From contig CACISU010000001.1 of NCBI GenBank assembly GCA_902589345.1, positions 186,001 through 250,000 on the forward strand: a stretch of 64,000 bases of DNA, in the 5' to 3' direction. Below are positions 46,477 to 56,968 of the stretch, one piece after another. The translations under genes and the position numbers were made by a program. Source of the DNA: an uncultured Pelagibacteraceae bacterium. GTDB lineage: Bacteria > Pseudomonadota > Alphaproteobacteria > Pelagibacterales > Pelagibacteraceae. The notes below the pieces were generated by a model. The model was not told the DNA's origin. It saw nothing but the letters and a program-made list of their open reading frames with translations, and searched no databases. Every line of letters begins with the position of its first letter. Position 1 is the stretch's first letter.

Positions 46477-47856
46477 ATGACTTTAGTAAGAAAAATAAAA
46501 GATAAAAAAGTTAATTTTGAATTTAATAAGGAATATATCAAAGTTGTTACTGAAAAAATTGCAAATAATGACGCAGAGTTTATTTCAAATTCTTTTAAAG
46601 AAATACACCCTGCGGATGCAGCTGATATAATTGAGCATTTAAACCAAGATGATAGAGAAAAATTAATTAAGCTAAATAATTTTAAAATAGACCCTGAGGT
46701 CTTTGTTGAATTAAATGAATCCATTCAGATTGAAGTAGTTAAATATTTATCAACTGAATCAATAGTTTATATACTAAAAAATTTAGAGTCAGACGATGCA
46801 ATTAAGATAATAGAAAATCTCGATGAAAAAAGCAAAAATGATATTTTAAGTTCTTTACCTCCCAAAGACAGATTCATATTATTAGAAAGTTTAAGTTATC
46901 CAGAAGATTCAGCAGCAAGAATAATGCAAAGAGAGTTTACAGCAATTCCAAGTAATTGGTCTGTTGGACAGACAATAGATTACTTAAGAGAGAATAAAGA
47001 TTTACCTGAGGAATTTTTAGAAATATTTATAGTTGATAATGAATTCAAACCAATTGGTACAGTTCCTTCGTCTAAAGTATTAAGAACTTCAAGAGACAAT
47101 AAGATGATAAATATAATGAATGAGTCCCAATTGTCGATACCTGTAGATATGGATAGAGAAGAAGTTGGACATTTATTTGAAAATTATAATTTAAATTCTG
47201 CATGTGTTGTTGATAAAAATAATAAGCTTGTTGGTATGATAACAAGTGATGATGTTTTGACTGTTTTAAAAGAAGAAGCAGAGGAAGATGCGCTTAGATT
47301 AGCGGGTGTTGGTGATGAAGAAATCACTGATGGTATTTTTAAAAAAACCAAAAGAAGATTCAACTGGCTTCTATTAAATTTAGTAACAGCAGTTATAGCT
47401 TCAATTGTAATTGGTTTTTTCCAGGAAGATATTGAAAAAGTTGTTGCATTAGCAGTTCTTATGCCAATAGTTGCATCAATGGGAGGAAATGCTGGAATGC
47501 AGACACTGGCAGTTACTATTAGAACAATTGCTACTAATGAACTAACAAAAAATAATTTTGCACAAAATGTAATTAAAGAGTTTTCAATAGGTATTTTAAA
47601 CGGATTTATATTTGCATTGATAAGTGCAATAGTTGTTCAGTTTTGGTTTAACGATTATACACTTTCATTAATAATATCAATTTCCATGGTTTTAAATATG
47701 ATTGTCGCTGGTTTATTTGGAATTTTAGTTCCAATTACTCTTAAGAAGTTTAATATTGATCCAGCTATCGCATCAAGTGTTTTTGTTACGACAATAACTG
47801 ACGTTATAGGCTTTCTTTCCTTTTTAGGTATTGGAGCTTATTTTTTTTTTAATTAA
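46477..47856 (+). CDS. mgtE: Magnesium transporter MgtE
   Basis: The 459-residue inner-membrane channel has the cytoplasmic N domain (HPADAADIIEHLNQDDREKLIKL), two CBS domains that sense magnesium (about 140-270, with DNNKLVGMITSDDVLTVL), then five membrane helices with the MPIVASMGGNAGMQTLAVTIR pore segment. The C-terminus meets the convergent panC gene with no gap. Confidence 0.95.
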   Translation: MTLVRKIKDKKVNFEFNKEYIKVVTEKIANNDAEFISNSFKEIHPADAADIIEHLNQDDREKLIKLNNFKIDPEVFVELNESIQIEVVKYLSTESIVYILKNLESDDAIKIIENLDEKSKNDILSSLPPKDRFILLESLSYPEDSAARIMQREFTAIPSNWSVGQTIDYLRENKDLPEEFLEIFIVDNEFKPIGTVPSSKVLRTSRDNKMINIMNESQLSIPVDMDREEVGHLFENYNLNSACVVDKNNKLVGMITSDDVLTVLKEEAEEDALRLAGVGDEEITDGIFKKTKRRFNWLLLNLVTAVIASIVIGFFQEDIEKVVALAVLMPIVASMGGNAGMQTLAVTIRTIATNELTKNNFAQNVIKEFSIGILNGFIFALISAIVVQFWFNDYTLSLIISISMVLNMIVAGLFGILVPITLKKFNIDPAIASSVFVTTITDVIGFLSFLGIGAYFFFN

Positions 47857-48666
47857 TTAGAAATTATCAATTAGCCTTACATTATTTAGATAATATGCAA
47901 TAAATATTTTATAATTTGACCTATTTATTTTTTTAGAGAGTGTGAATTTATTTCTTATTTCAAGATATTCAAGTTTTATATTGTGTTTTGAAATATTATT
48001 TTTAAGATTATTTAAATTGCTTACATTTTTAAAATTTCTCTTAATTGATAAATTAAAACTATATATTCTTTTTGCAATTTTACAGGCGATGTCAATATCT
48101 TTACTACTTAATAATTTATTTCTAGAAGAATAAGCAAGACTATTTTTAAATCTAACAGTCTTTACAGGAACTACTTTAATATAATATTTATTTTTAATGA
48201 ACTTTTTGATTAAATATAACTGTTGAAAATCTTTCAGTCCTAAAAACAAATATCTTGCTTTAATTAATTTAAGTAATTGATTCATAACAGCCAAAACACC
48301 TTCGAAATGTCCTTTTCTAAATTTTGCACATAACACTTTATCTTTTAATGGTATTTTAATTTTCATGTATTTTTTATTTTTGTAAATATCTTTGGTTTTT
48401 GGAATAAAAAGATAGTCTACATTTAATCTTTTTAAAATTTTGATATCACTTAAAATGTCTTTTGGATAATTTCTAAAGTCTTTTTTTTTATTGAACTGCG
48501 ATGGATTTACAAAAATGCTAACTAATACTTTTTCACATCTTTTTTTTGCAGATTCGATCAATGAAACATGACCTTTATGTAAAGATCCCATTGTAGGAAC
48601 AAATCCAATATTTGCCTTAAAATTTACATCATTGTGTAATTTATTTATACTTTTAAATATTTTCAT
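47857..48666 (-). CDS. panC: Pantothenate synthetase
   Basis: This enzyme joins pantoate and beta-alanine with ATP to make pantothenate. The 269-residue product shows the nucleotide-binding FVPTMGSLHKGHVSLI with its HxGH signature, VSIFVNPSQF, and the later NSLAYSSRNKLL. The sequence is rather divergent and Lys-rich, but the motifs hold. No panB lies adjacent. Confidence 0.92.
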   Translation of the reverse strand: MKIFKSINKLHNDVNFKANIGFVPTMGSLHKGHVSLIESAKKRCEKVLVSIFVNPSQFNKKKDFRNYPKDILSDIKILKRLNVDYLFIPKTKDIYKNKKYMKIKIPLKDKVLCAKFRKGHFEGVLAVMNQLLKLIKARYLFLGLKDFQQLYLIKKFIKNKYYIKVVPVKTVRFKNSLAYSSRNKLLSSKDIDIACKIAKRIYSFNLSIKRNFKNVSNLNNLKNNISKHNIKLEYLEIRNKFTLSKKINRSNYKIFIAYYLNNVRLIDNF

Positions 48667-48697
48667 TTATGGTAGTTCATCAATTAACTAATTTTTA

Positions 48698-49513
48698 ATG
48701 ATCAAACAAGCTATAATACCACTAGCAGGACAAGGAACAAGACTTTTGCCATTAACATCTGTATTACCAAAAGAATTATTACCTATAAATGGTAAACCTG
48801 GAATTGAATATATATTAGACGAATGTATAGATGCAGGTATCAATGAAGTTATATTTATTATTTCAAAAAAAAAAGAGATGATAAAGAAATACTTTTATAG
48901 TGATGAATTATATAAAAAAATAATAAAAAAGAAAAAAGATAAAAGAATATTAGCTGAATATAAAAAGATTTTAAAATATAGAAAAATGATAAAATTTGTT
49001 TATCAAAATAGACCAAATGGTACAGGAGATGCAGTCTTAAAAACTAAAAAATTTATTAAGGATGATTATTTCTTGATGTTATTGCCTGATGATTTAATTA
49101 TTAACAAAAATTGTTCAAAAGATATGATTTTGGTTCATAATAAATTTAAAACAGCTGTTATGGCCAGTATGAAAGTTAATAAAAAAAATGTTGATAGATG
49201 GGGGATTTATTCAGTAAAATCTAAAATTAATAAAAATAATTTTTATATAAAGGATGTTGTTGAAAAACCTAACAAAAATAATTCACCATCAAATAATGCA
49301 ATTATTGGACGTTATATTTTGCCTAAAAAAATATTCACAAAATTAATAAATCAAAAAAAAGGTAAAGGTGGAGAAATACATATTACCGACTCTATAAGAA
49401 GATTAATTTTAGAAGGAAAAGAATTTATAGGTCATGAATTTAAAGGTAAGTATTTAGATTGTGGCACTATGTCTGGATATTTAAAATCTTCAAATGAGAT
49501 GTCTAAGTTATGA
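48698..49513 (+). CDS. galU: UTP-glucose-1-phosphate uridylyltransferase
   Basis: This enzyme makes UDP-glucose from UTP and glucose 1-phosphate. The 271-residue product has the nucleotidyltransferase signature PLAGQGTRLLPLT...PKELLPI and VEKPNKNNSPSNNAIIGRYI. It overlaps ugd by 4 nt, so UDP-glucose would pass to UDP-glucuronate. Glucose 1-phosphate from the phosphorylase at 1-1698 could also feed it. Confidence 0.94.
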   Translation: MIKQAIIPLAGQGTRLLPLTSVLPKELLPINGKPGIEYILDECIDAGINEVIFIISKKKEMIKKYFYSDELYKKIIKKKKDKRILAEYKKILKYRKMIKFVYQNRPNGTGDAVLKTKKFIKDDYFLMLLPDDLIINKNCSKDMILVHNKFKTAVMASMKVNKKNVDRWGIYSVKSKINKNNFYIKDVVEKPNKNNSPSNNAIIGRYILPKKIFTKLINQKKGKGGEIHITDSIRRLILEGKEFIGHEFKGKYLDCGTMSGYLKSSNEMSKL

Positions 49514-50808
49514 AAATTTGTATGCTAGGTGCTGGATATGTTGGATTGGTTAGTGGAGCATGTTTTTCTGATCTAGGAAATATTGTTGTGTGTGCTGATG
49601 TAGATAAAAAAAAAATTGATATATTAAATTCAGGAAAAATACCTATTTATGAACCAGGTCTAAATGAATTAGTCAAAAAAAATTTTGAGCAGAAAAGACT
49701 TTCTTTTACAACAGACATAAGCTCCTCAATCAAGTCTTCTGATATAATTTTTATTTGCGTTGGAACACCAACAAAAAAAAATTCTAACACTGCAAATCTA
49801 AAATATATATTCCAGGTTGCGAAAGTCATTTCCCTGAATATAAATAAGTATAAAGTTATAGTAACTAAATCAACTATTCCTGTAACAACTGGTGATACAA
49901 TTGAAAAAATAATTAAAAAAAAAAATAAATTAAATAGATTTGATGTTGTTTCAAATCCTGAATTTTTAAGAGAGGGTGAAGCAATTAGAGATTTTGTTTA
50001 TCCTGATCGAGTAATTGTAGGTACTGATAGCAAAAAAGCTAATAAAATTATGAAATCACTTTATTTACCAATAATCAAAAAAGAAGGTAGATATATTAAT
50101 ACAACACGTAGAAGTGCTGAAATGATCAAATATGCATCAAATGCTTTTTTAGCAACAAAAATATCCTACATAAATGAGTTAGCTAATTTATGTGAAAAAA
50201 CCTCAGTAGATATAAAGGATATTGCATTAGGAATGGGCCTTGATAAGAGGATAGGTGACAGATTTTTGAGAGCTGGACCAGCATATGGTGGATCTTGTTT
50301 TCCCAAAGATACCCGTGCACTGGTTGACACTGGAAGTAAGTTCAAAATAAATCTATCGATTGTTAAAAATGTAATCAATTCAAATGAAAAAAGAAAAAAA
50401 ATTTTGCTTAAAAGAATCCATGATATTTTAGGCAAAAATATTAAAAATAAAAAAATAGCTTTTTTAGGCGTTACATTCAAACCTAATACTGATGATATGA
50501 GAGAAGCAACAAGTTTAAAAATGATACCTTACCTCTCTAAAAAAGGTGCAATTATTAATTATACAGACCCAACAGGAATAAAAAATTTTTTTAAAAAATT
50601 TAAAAATGTAAAATTTTACAAAAATATATCTTCCGCCTGTTATAAATCAGATTTAGTAATTATACATACTGAATGGAATGATTATAAACAACTAGATTTT
50701 AAAAAAATTATTAATAAAGCTAATTTTAAAATCTACGATATGAGAAACTTATATTCACCACAAAAAATGCTAAAAGACAAAATTAAATATTTTGGTATTG
50801 GAAGATAA
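49510..50808 (+). CDS. ugd: UDP-glucose 6-dehydrogenase
   Basis: This enzyme oxidises UDP-glucose twice to UDP-glucuronate with NAD. The 432-residue product has an N-terminal Rossmann motif (GAGYVGLVSGACFSDLG), the central helix with NPEFLREGEAI, and the catalytic Cys263 in GGSCFPKDTRAL. It forms a unit with galU, probably for envelope polysaccharide. Its stop abuts the convergent ridA-like gene. Confidence 0.95.
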   Translation: MKICMLGAGYVGLVSGACFSDLGNIVVCADVDKKKIDILNSGKIPIYEPGLNELVKKNFEQKRLSFTTDISSSIKSSDIIFICVGTPTKKNSNTANLKYIFQVAKVISLNINKYKVIVTKSTIPVTTGDTIEKIIKKKNKLNRFDVVSNPEFLREGEAIRDFVYPDRVIVGTDSKKANKIMKSLYLPIIKKEGRYINTTRRSAEMIKYASNAFLATKISYINELANLCEKTSVDIKDIALGMGLDKRIGDRFLRAGPAYGGSCFPKDTRALVDTGSKFKINLSIVKNVINSNEKRKKILLKRIHDILGKNIKNKKIAFLGVTFKPNTDDMREATSLKMIPYLSKKGAIINYTDPTGIKNFFKKFKNVKFYKNISSACYKSDLVIIHTEWNDYKQLDFKKIINKANFKIYDMRNLYSPQKMLKDKIKYFGIGR

Positions 50809-51270
50809 TTAATTTAATTCAAAAATTGCATCAACTTCAACAGCTACACCTAGGGGCAAGCTATTAGCACTTACAGCAGCTCTAGTATGCTTTCCATTAT
50901 TTCCAAATACTTTACTTACAATATCTGAGGCTCCATTTATTACTTTTGGCTGTTCAATAAAATCATTAGTAGAATTAACAAAACCTGTTAATTTTATACA
51001 TGACTTGATCCTATTTAAATCTCCGTCACAAGCTTTCTTTGCCTGAGAAATAATATTAAGAGCACATCTCTCAGCAGCTTTATAACCATCATCTGTATTT
51101 AATTCTTTACCAAGTTTACCTTTTATCAACTCACCGTTCTCATTAATTGATACTTGTCCCGATATATATAGTAAATTATTTATTATTTTAGCCGCAACAT
51201 ATGAACCAACTGGATTAGCTGCTACTGGCAATACTAAGTTTAACTCTTTGATTTTATCTTCTATGTTCAC
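50809..51270 (-). CDS. RidA family protein
   Basis: This 153-residue YjgF/RidA-fold protein belongs to the longer branch with an N-terminal LVLPVAANPVGSYVAAK segment. The family deaminates reactive enamine/imine intermediates. The conserved Arg lies in KHTRAAVSANSLPLGVAVEVDAIF. It overlaps the small exported-protein gene by 4 nt and ends a minus-strand run led by topA. Confidence 0.88.
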   Translation of the reverse strand: MNIEDKIKELNLVLPVAANPVGSYVAAKIINNLLYISGQVSINENGELIKGKLGKELNTDDGYKAAERCALNIISQAKKACDGDLNRIKSCIKLTGFVNSTNDFIEQPKVINGASDIVSKVFGNNGKHTRAAVSANSLPLGVAVEVDAIFELN

Positions 51271-51539
51271 TTTTGATTAAATTCTTTTAGTGTTTTACTA
51301 TTTTTAAATTTATTAAAACTTTTTTTTAACTTACTTCCAAATTTCGATATTGTATTCTTAGTTTCTTCGCTTGTTACTTTTTCTTTAATTTCTTTTCCCT
51401 TATCTTTCGCTTTTTCGGCTATGCATTTAGTATAATCTTTACTTAGTTTATCTAATTCACTACAATTACTTTGATTAGCTTTTACGTTTGAAATCGATAC
51501 AAGTAAAATAATATACATTAGTGTTATAATTTTTTTCAT
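51267..51539 (-). CDS. Small exported hypothetical protein
   Basis: The product has 90 residues: a signal peptide (about residues 1-21, ending KANQ), a pair of cysteines in CSELDKLSKDYTKC, then a highly Lys-rich helical tail. I do not recognise a function. It overlaps topA and the RidA-family gene by 4 nt at each end, so it is translated within this operon and is not likely to be spurious. Confidence 0.7.
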   Translation of the reverse strand: MKKIITLMYIILLVSISNVKANQSNCSELDKLSKDYTKCIAEKAKDKGKEIKEKVTSEETKNTISKFGSKLKKSFNKFKNSKTLKEFNQK

Positions 51540-54082
51540 TTTTTCCTTTTTTTTTTATTCTTATCGTATTCTTTTCTTTTTTCTATTAAAATTAGGGCAT
51601 CATCCATAGTCAATTCATTCGGATCCTTTTCTTCAGGTATTGTTGCGTTCAAAGATTTATATTTGATATAAGGACCATACTGACCTTTCATAATTCTTAC
51701 AGGTTTCTTATCTTCTGGATGTTCTCCAAGATCTTTTATCATGGAAGATAATATTCTACCAGGTTTTGCTTCTGAAATTAATGTAATTGCCCTATTTAAT
51801 CCAATTGTAAAAAGCTCTTCAATATTTTCTATTCTAGCAGATTTGTTATCACATTTAAGATAAGGACCAAACCTACCAGAATTTATGCTTATATCTTTAC
51901 CACTATCAGGGTGTTGGCCTATAACTTTTGGCAATGAACATAAATACTTTGCCATTTCAAGATCAATTTCATCTATTTTGATCCCTTTAGGAATTGAAAT
52001 GTTTTTTAAATTATCATTTTCTTTTTTTCTTTTCTTTTTTTTAATCAAAGTTTGATCTTGAATTAATTCGTATTGAAGGTAAGGGCCAAATCTTCCATTT
52101 TTAAGATATATATCTTTACCATTATCATTTACGCCAATAAGCTTTGGTTCAGACAACGCAACTTGCTCATTTGCTTTAGCTTTTGACAATGGTCTAGTGA
52201 ATTTACATTCCGGATAATTGGAACATCCAATAAATGCACCACCTCTAAAGCTATTTTTTAGACTTAACTCACCTGTATTACATAATTTACATTTTCTATT
52301 AATTTTACCATGTGAATCTGTCTCAAATATTAATTCTCCAAGGCTCTCATTTAAAAGATCCAACACTTCCCTAGTTCTTTTTTCTTTTACATTTGTTACG
52401 TTAATATTGAAATCTCTCCAAAAGTTTTCAAGTACTTTAATCCAAATTTCGTTACCTGCTGTAATATCATCTAGCTGTTCTTCCAATCTTGCAGTAAAAC
52501 CATAATCTACATATTTTGAGAATAATTTTTCTAGAAATGCTGACAATAATTTACCTCGATCAGTTGGAAAAAATCTTTTATTAACTATATCTGCGTAACC
52601 TCTGTTAGAAATTACTGATATAATGCTAGCGTAAGTAGATGGTCTACCGATACCTAATTCTTCAAGCTTTTTTACTATGCTTGCTTCTGAATATCTTGGG
52701 GGTGGTTGAGTAAAATGTTGTTCATCTAAGAATTCATGGATAGCTACATTTTCTTTATTTACATCTGGAAGTATTTTTTCATTTTCATCAACATCATTAA
52801 TTATAACCTTTAAAAAACCATCAAACTTTATAGTTGAACCAGTACATTTAAATTGGTTTAAATTATTGTTCGATGTAATTGTTATTGTTTTTCTATCAAA
52901 CTTTGCTGACTCCATTTGTGATGATAAAGCTCTAGACCAAATTAAGTCATATAGTTTAACTTGATCGGCACTTAAAAATTTCTTCATATTTTCGGGTGTT
53001 CTTGTTATATCTGTAGGTCTTATAGCCTCATGAGCTTCTTGAGCATTTTTGGCTTTCTTTCCAGAATAATTATTAGGTTCATTCGGCAAATAATTATCTC
53101 CATAGGAATTTTTTATAAAATCTCTAAGTTCACTAACAGCATCCTTAGATATATTTGTACCATCAGTTCTCATGTAGGTAATCAAACCAACTGTATCTCC
53201 GTCAATATCAATACCTTGGTATAGTCTTTGCGCAATTTGCATTGTTCTGGATGCTCCAAATCCCAATTTACTAGAGGAGGTTTGTTGTAGTGTTGATGTT
53301 GTAAATGGACCAAGAGGATTTCTATTATATATTTTAGAACTAATATCTGAAATTTTGTAATCGGACTTTTTAATTAAATTGATTGCATCATTTATATCAT
53401 TTTTATTTTTAAAAGAAAATTTTTCAATCTTCGAATTGTTCAACAAGATAATACCTGAATTTAATATGTCGTTATTGGAGGTTTTAAAATTTACATTTAA
53501 AGTCCAAAATTCTTTAGGTTTAAATTGCTCGATTTCATGCTCCCTTTCAGTAAGTAATCTTAATGCAACAGACTGAACTCTACCCGCAGACTTAGATCCA
53601 GGTAATTTTGTCCATAATATAGGTGAAATATTAAATCCAACTAAATAGTCTAAAGCCCTCCTTGCCATGTAAGCATCTACCAAATTATTTTCTATATTCC
53701 TTGGATTGTCAATTCCATTTGTTACAGCTTTTTTGGTAATTTCATTAAAAACAACTCTTTCTATTTTCTTATCTTTTAAAAGTTTCTTTTCTTCCAAGTA
53801 CTCTCTTACATGCCAAGCAATAGCTTCTCCTTCACGATCAGGATCTGTTGCAAGAATAATTTTTTCAGACTTTTTTGCAGCATCAGTGATTTCTTTTAAA
53901 TACTTTTTGGAAAAACTGTCAATTTCCCATATCATTTTAAATTTATCCTCTGGATCAACCGATCCATTCTTTGATGGGAGATCTCTTATATGACCATAAC
54001 TTGCTAAAACTGTATAGTTAGAACCTAAATATTTGTTAATTGTCTTAGCTTTTGCTGGACTTTCTACTATCACAAGATTCAT
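51536..54082 (-). CDS. topA: DNA topoisomerase I
   Basis: This enzyme relaxes negative supercoils by a type IA mechanism. The 848-residue product has an N-terminal Toprim domain (VESPAKAKTINKYLG, then ATDPDREGEAIAWH), the active-site Tyr303 in GLITYMRTDGTNIS, a four-cysteine zinc ribbon (CKLCNTGELS...CSNYPEC), and three C-terminal basic repeats of the GRFGPYL/GQYGPYI type. Confidence 0.98.
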   Translation of the reverse strand: MNLVIVESPAKAKTINKYLGSNYTVLASYGHIRDLPSKNGSVDPEDKFKMIWEIDSFSKKYLKEITDAAKKSEKIILATDPDREGEAIAWHVREYLEEKKLLKDKKIERVVFNEITKKAVTNGIDNPRNIENNLVDAYMARRALDYLVGFNISPILWTKLPGSKSAGRVQSVALRLLTEREHEIEQFKPKEFWTLNVNFKTSNNDILNSGIILLNNSKIEKFSFKNKNDINDAINLIKKSDYKISDISSKIYNRNPLGPFTTSTLQQTSSSKLGFGASRTMQIAQRLYQGIDIDGDTVGLITYMRTDGTNISKDAVSELRDFIKNSYGDNYLPNEPNNYSGKKAKNAQEAHEAIRPTDITRTPENMKKFLSADQVKLYDLIWSRALSSQMESAKFDRKTITITSNNNLNQFKCTGSTIKFDGFLKVIINDVDENEKILPDVNKENVAIHEFLDEQHFTQPPPRYSEASIVKKLEELGIGRPSTYASIISVISNRGYADIVNKRFFPTDRGKLLSAFLEKLFSKYVDYGFTARLEEQLDDITAGNEIWIKVLENFWRDFNINVTNVKEKRTREVLDLLNESLGELIFETDSHGKINRKCKLCNTGELSLKNSFRGGAFIGCSNYPECKFTRPLSKAKANEQVALSEPKLIGVNDNGKDIYLKNGRFGPYLQYELIQDQTLIKKKKRKKENDNLKNISIPKGIKIDEIDLEMAKYLCSLPKVIGQHPDSGKDISINSGRFGPYLKCDNKSARIENIEELFTIGLNRAITLISEAKPGRILSSMIKDLGEHPEDKKPVRIMKGQYGPYIKYKSLNATIPEEKDPNELTMDDALILIEKRKEYDKNKKKRKK

Positions 54083-54121
54083 AATTAATGAAACTACACA
54101 AAAAATATATGAATAGTCAAA

Positions 54122-54700
54122 TTAATAAATTTTTGTCTTAGATTCTTCTTTATTTATCAGACGTTTAACATTTTCTCTATGTGTAAAAAAAATAAGAACA
54201 AACAATATTATGTAAAAATATTCATCTTCATAATTTGGATTAAAAAAAACAAATATAGGAATTACCATAGTAGATAATATTGATCCTAAAGATGAATATC
54301 TTGAAATAAAAAAAATTATTAGCCATGTGAAAGTAAATGTTATTCCTAAAATATAATTAATAGAAAACAATATACCCACATATGTGGCTACTCCTTTTCC
54401 TCCTTTAAATTTTAGCCAGATAGGGAATACATGTCCAAGGAATACAGATAATGATGATATATAAATTAATTCTGGAAAATAGTATTTAATATACAACACT
54501 GGAACAATTGCTTTCAAAATATCTAATACAAGTGTTAAATATCCAATTTTTTTATTACCTGATCTTAAAGCGTTTGTTGCACCTATGTTCCCTGAGCCAA
54601 TTTTTCTTATATCTTTTTTTAAAAAAATTTTTGTTAATATTAAACCAAAAGGTATAGAACCCATCAAATAACAAATTGAAGTAATTAGAATTAAATCCAT
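54122..54700 (-). CDS. plsY: Glycerol-3-phosphate acyltransferase PlsY
   Basis: This 192-residue membrane enzyme transfers acyl from acyl phosphate to glycerol 3-phosphate, the first step of phospholipid synthesis. Motifs are GSIPFGLILTK, GSGNIGATNALR and the late KGGKGVATYVG. About six membrane helices are present. It lies 2 nt behind the dihydroorotase-like gene. Confidence 0.95.
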   Translation of the reverse strand: MDLILITSICYLMGSIPFGLILTKIFLKKDIRKIGSGNIGATNALRSGNKKIGYLTLVLDILKAIVPVLYIKYYFPELIYISSLSVFLGHVFPIWLKFKGGKGVATYVGILFSINYILGITFTFTWLIIFFISRYSSLGSILSTMVIPIFVFFNPNYEDEYFYIILFVLIFFTHRENVKRLINKEESKTKIY

Positions 54701-54702
54701 AT

Positions 54703-55989
54703 TTAAATTTTAAATAATTCCTCTCCTTTTATATAAGTACTGGTAATTTTTCCTTGTAATTTTCTATCTTCAACAGATGTATTTTTCGACTTAGATATTA
54801 AATTTTCTTTTTTAACAACCCAAGGTTTGTATATATCAAGGATACAAAAATCTGCATCATTACCAATACTCAAGTTACCCTTATTTATTTTTAAAATTTT
54901 AGCTGGATTGCATGTCAAAGTTTTAATTATTTTATTTAGTTTTAATGATTCATTATGATATAGCTCTAATGCTAAAGGTAGTAGCGTTTCAACCCCTGAT
55001 GCACCAGTTGCAGCCTGAGCAAATGTTAGTCTTTTTTGTTCCTCATCCTCAGGCTTATGATCAGAAACTATTACATCAATTAAATCATCATTAATTCCCT
55101 TAATCAATGACAATCTATCGTTCTCTGTTCTTAATGGAGGTGACAATTTTAAAAATGTCCTAAAATCACCAATATCATTTTCATTTAAAGACAAATTATT
55201 TATTGAAACTCCACATGTAAATTCAACAATTTCTTTCCTTTTTTTAATTGCTTCTATAGATTTTAGTGAAGAAATTTGTGAAATGTGATACCTACAGTTA
55301 AAATCTTCAAGTAAAGTTAAGTCTCTTTCAATAATAATTTTTTCTGCTAAATCTGAAATACCTTGCAGGCCTAGTTTTGTTGAAATAATACCATCATTCA
55401 CCATCCCGTGCTTTGACAACTCTTCATCTTCAACATGTTGCATAATTAAGCAATTTAAGTCATACGCAGATCTCATTATTCTAGACATCAGCCTAGTATT
55501 TTGAATTGTTTTATATCCATCTGTAAATCCTATAATCCCTTTAGATTGTAAAAGTCCAAATTCCGTCATGTTTGTACCTTCTAAGTTTTTAGTTAAAGAT
55601 GCAGTTGGAAAAATATTAATTTTAGCTTTATCTCTTCCTCTTCTTTTTAAAAAATCAACTATTGAAACATTGTCAATAATGGGATTTGTATTTGGCATTG
55701 TAACTACCGATGTTACGCCACCTGATAGTGAAGCCTCACTTAATGTTCTAAAATTTTCTTTATATTCATATCCAGGCTCACCAACAAAGACTTTCATATC
55801 GACAATGCCAGGGATTATGTGTTTTCCTTTTAAATCTATATATTTTTCCCTAGACGGTATATTGTTAGTGTTTACCTTTTTCCCTACAGCTTCTATTATA
55901 CCATTTTCATTAACTATTAATCCACCAACTTCGTCTATAGAATTATGAGGGTCAATTATATTAGCATTTAAAAAGTATTTTTTTTTCAT
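54703..55989 (-). CDS. pyrC: Dihydroorotase-like protein lacking the metal-binding HxH (PyrC'/PyrX type)
   Basis: The 428-residue amidohydrolase-fold protein aligns with class I dihydroorotases (NPIIDN, VSDHKPEDEEQ, AATGASGVETLLPL). The conserved DxHxH metal motif is replaced: residues 64-68 read DMKVF, so both histidines are lost. In pseudomonads such a non-catalytic PyrC' supports assembly of aspartate carbamoyltransferase. The 1-nt overlap with pyrB supports that role here. If so, an active dihydroorotase must be encoded elsewhere. Confidence 0.85.
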   Translation of the reverse strand: MKKKYFLNANIIDPHNSIDEVGGLIVNENGIIEAVGKKVNTNNIPSREKYIDLKGKHIIPGIVDMKVFVGEPGYEYKENFRTLSEASLSGGVTSVVTMPNTNPIIDNVSIVDFLKRRGRDKAKINIFPTASLTKNLEGTNMTEFGLLQSKGIIGFTDGYKTIQNTRLMSRIMRSAYDLNCLIMQHVEDEELSKHGMVNDGIISTKLGLQGISDLAEKIIIERDLTLLEDFNCRYHISQISSLKSIEAIKKRKEIVEFTCGVSINNLSLNENDIGDFRTFLKLSPPLRTENDRLSLIKGINDDLIDVIVSDHKPEDEEQKRLTFAQAATGASGVETLLPLALELYHNESLKLNKIIKTLTCNPAKILKINKGNLSIGNDADFCILDIYKPWVVKKENLISKSKNTSVEDRKLQGKITSTYIKGEELFKI

Positions 55990-56927
55990 TATTCACAAAA
56001 TATTTTAAGACAAGCCATTCTTACAGCAACACCCAGCTCTACTTGTTCTTTTATTACACTTTTATTTATGTCATCTGCTAAATTCGTATCAATCTCTATA
56101 CCTCTATTCATTGGACCAGGGTGCATTATTAATGCATCGTCTTTAGCAAAATCTAATTTATCAGGTGTTAATCCATAATACTCATAGTACTCTCTGTTTG
56201 ATGATAAAAATGAGCTAGTCATTCTTTCATTTTGAAGTCTTAGCATCATGACTATATCGCAATCTTTTAATCCTTTTTTCATGTCAGAAAAACTATTAAC
56301 ACCAAGTCTATCAATATCCCTAGGCATTAGGTTTGAAGGACCAATAATATTAACTTCAGCACCAAGCATATTTAATAAATAAATATTTGATCTTGCTACT
56401 CTTGAATGAACTATATCACCACATATTGCAATTTTTAATCCTTCAATTTTTTCTTTTCTGTCAATAATTGTTAATGCGTCTAACAAAGCTTGAGTTGGAT
56501 GTTCTCTTCTTCCATCACCTGCATTAAGAACAGCACAGTTAACTTTCTGAGATAATAAATTTGATGCACCAGAGTCTTGATGTCTAACAACTATTATATC
56601 AGGATGCATCGCATTAAGAGTCATTGCTGTATCTATTAACGTTTCACCTTTTTTTATAGCAGAGTTATTTAGATTCATTGACATAACGTCTGCACCCAAT
56701 CTTTTTCCAGCTAATTCAAATGAACTTTGTGTCCGTGTTGAAGGTTCAAAAAATAAATTTATTTGAGTTTTTCCCCTTAAAACATCTAACTTTTTGTTTT
56801 TACTTTTATTTAGATCGATAAATTGTTTAGCTTCAGATAATATAAAATTAACATCACTTATTGATAGATCTTGGATTCCTAGAAGATGTTTTTGTGAGAT
56901 TTTAATAGCTTTTTTTACATTTGCCAT
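55989..56927 (-). CDS. pyrB: Aspartate carbamoyltransferase catalytic subunit
   Basis: This enzyme makes carbamoyl-aspartate for pyrimidine synthesis. I choose the ATG at 56927 (312 residues) over an in-frame TTG at 56936. The carbamoyl-phosphate motif [38 protein letters not shown] and MHPGPMNRG are complete. No pyrI gene is present; the adjoining pseudo-dihydroorotase may be its partner. Confidence 0.95.
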   Translation of the reverse strand: MANVKKAIKISQKHLLGIQDLSISDVNFILSEAKQFIDLNKSKNKKLDVLRGKTQINLFFEPSTRTQSSFELAGKRLGADVMSMNLNNSAIKKGETLIDTAMTLNAMHPDIIVVRHQDSGASNLLSQKVNCAVLNAGDGRREHPTQALLDALTIIDRKEKIEGLKIAICGDIVHSRVARSNIYLLNMLGAEVNIIGPSNLMPRDIDRLGVNSFSDMKKGLKDCDIVMMLRLQNERMTSSFLSSNREYYEYYGLTPDKLDFAKDDALIMHPGPMNRGIEIDTNLADDINKSVIKEQVELGVAVRMACLKIFCE

Positions 56928-56968
56928 TAAAACCAACTCTATAACTATAGAGCACTAATAATGCAAGC

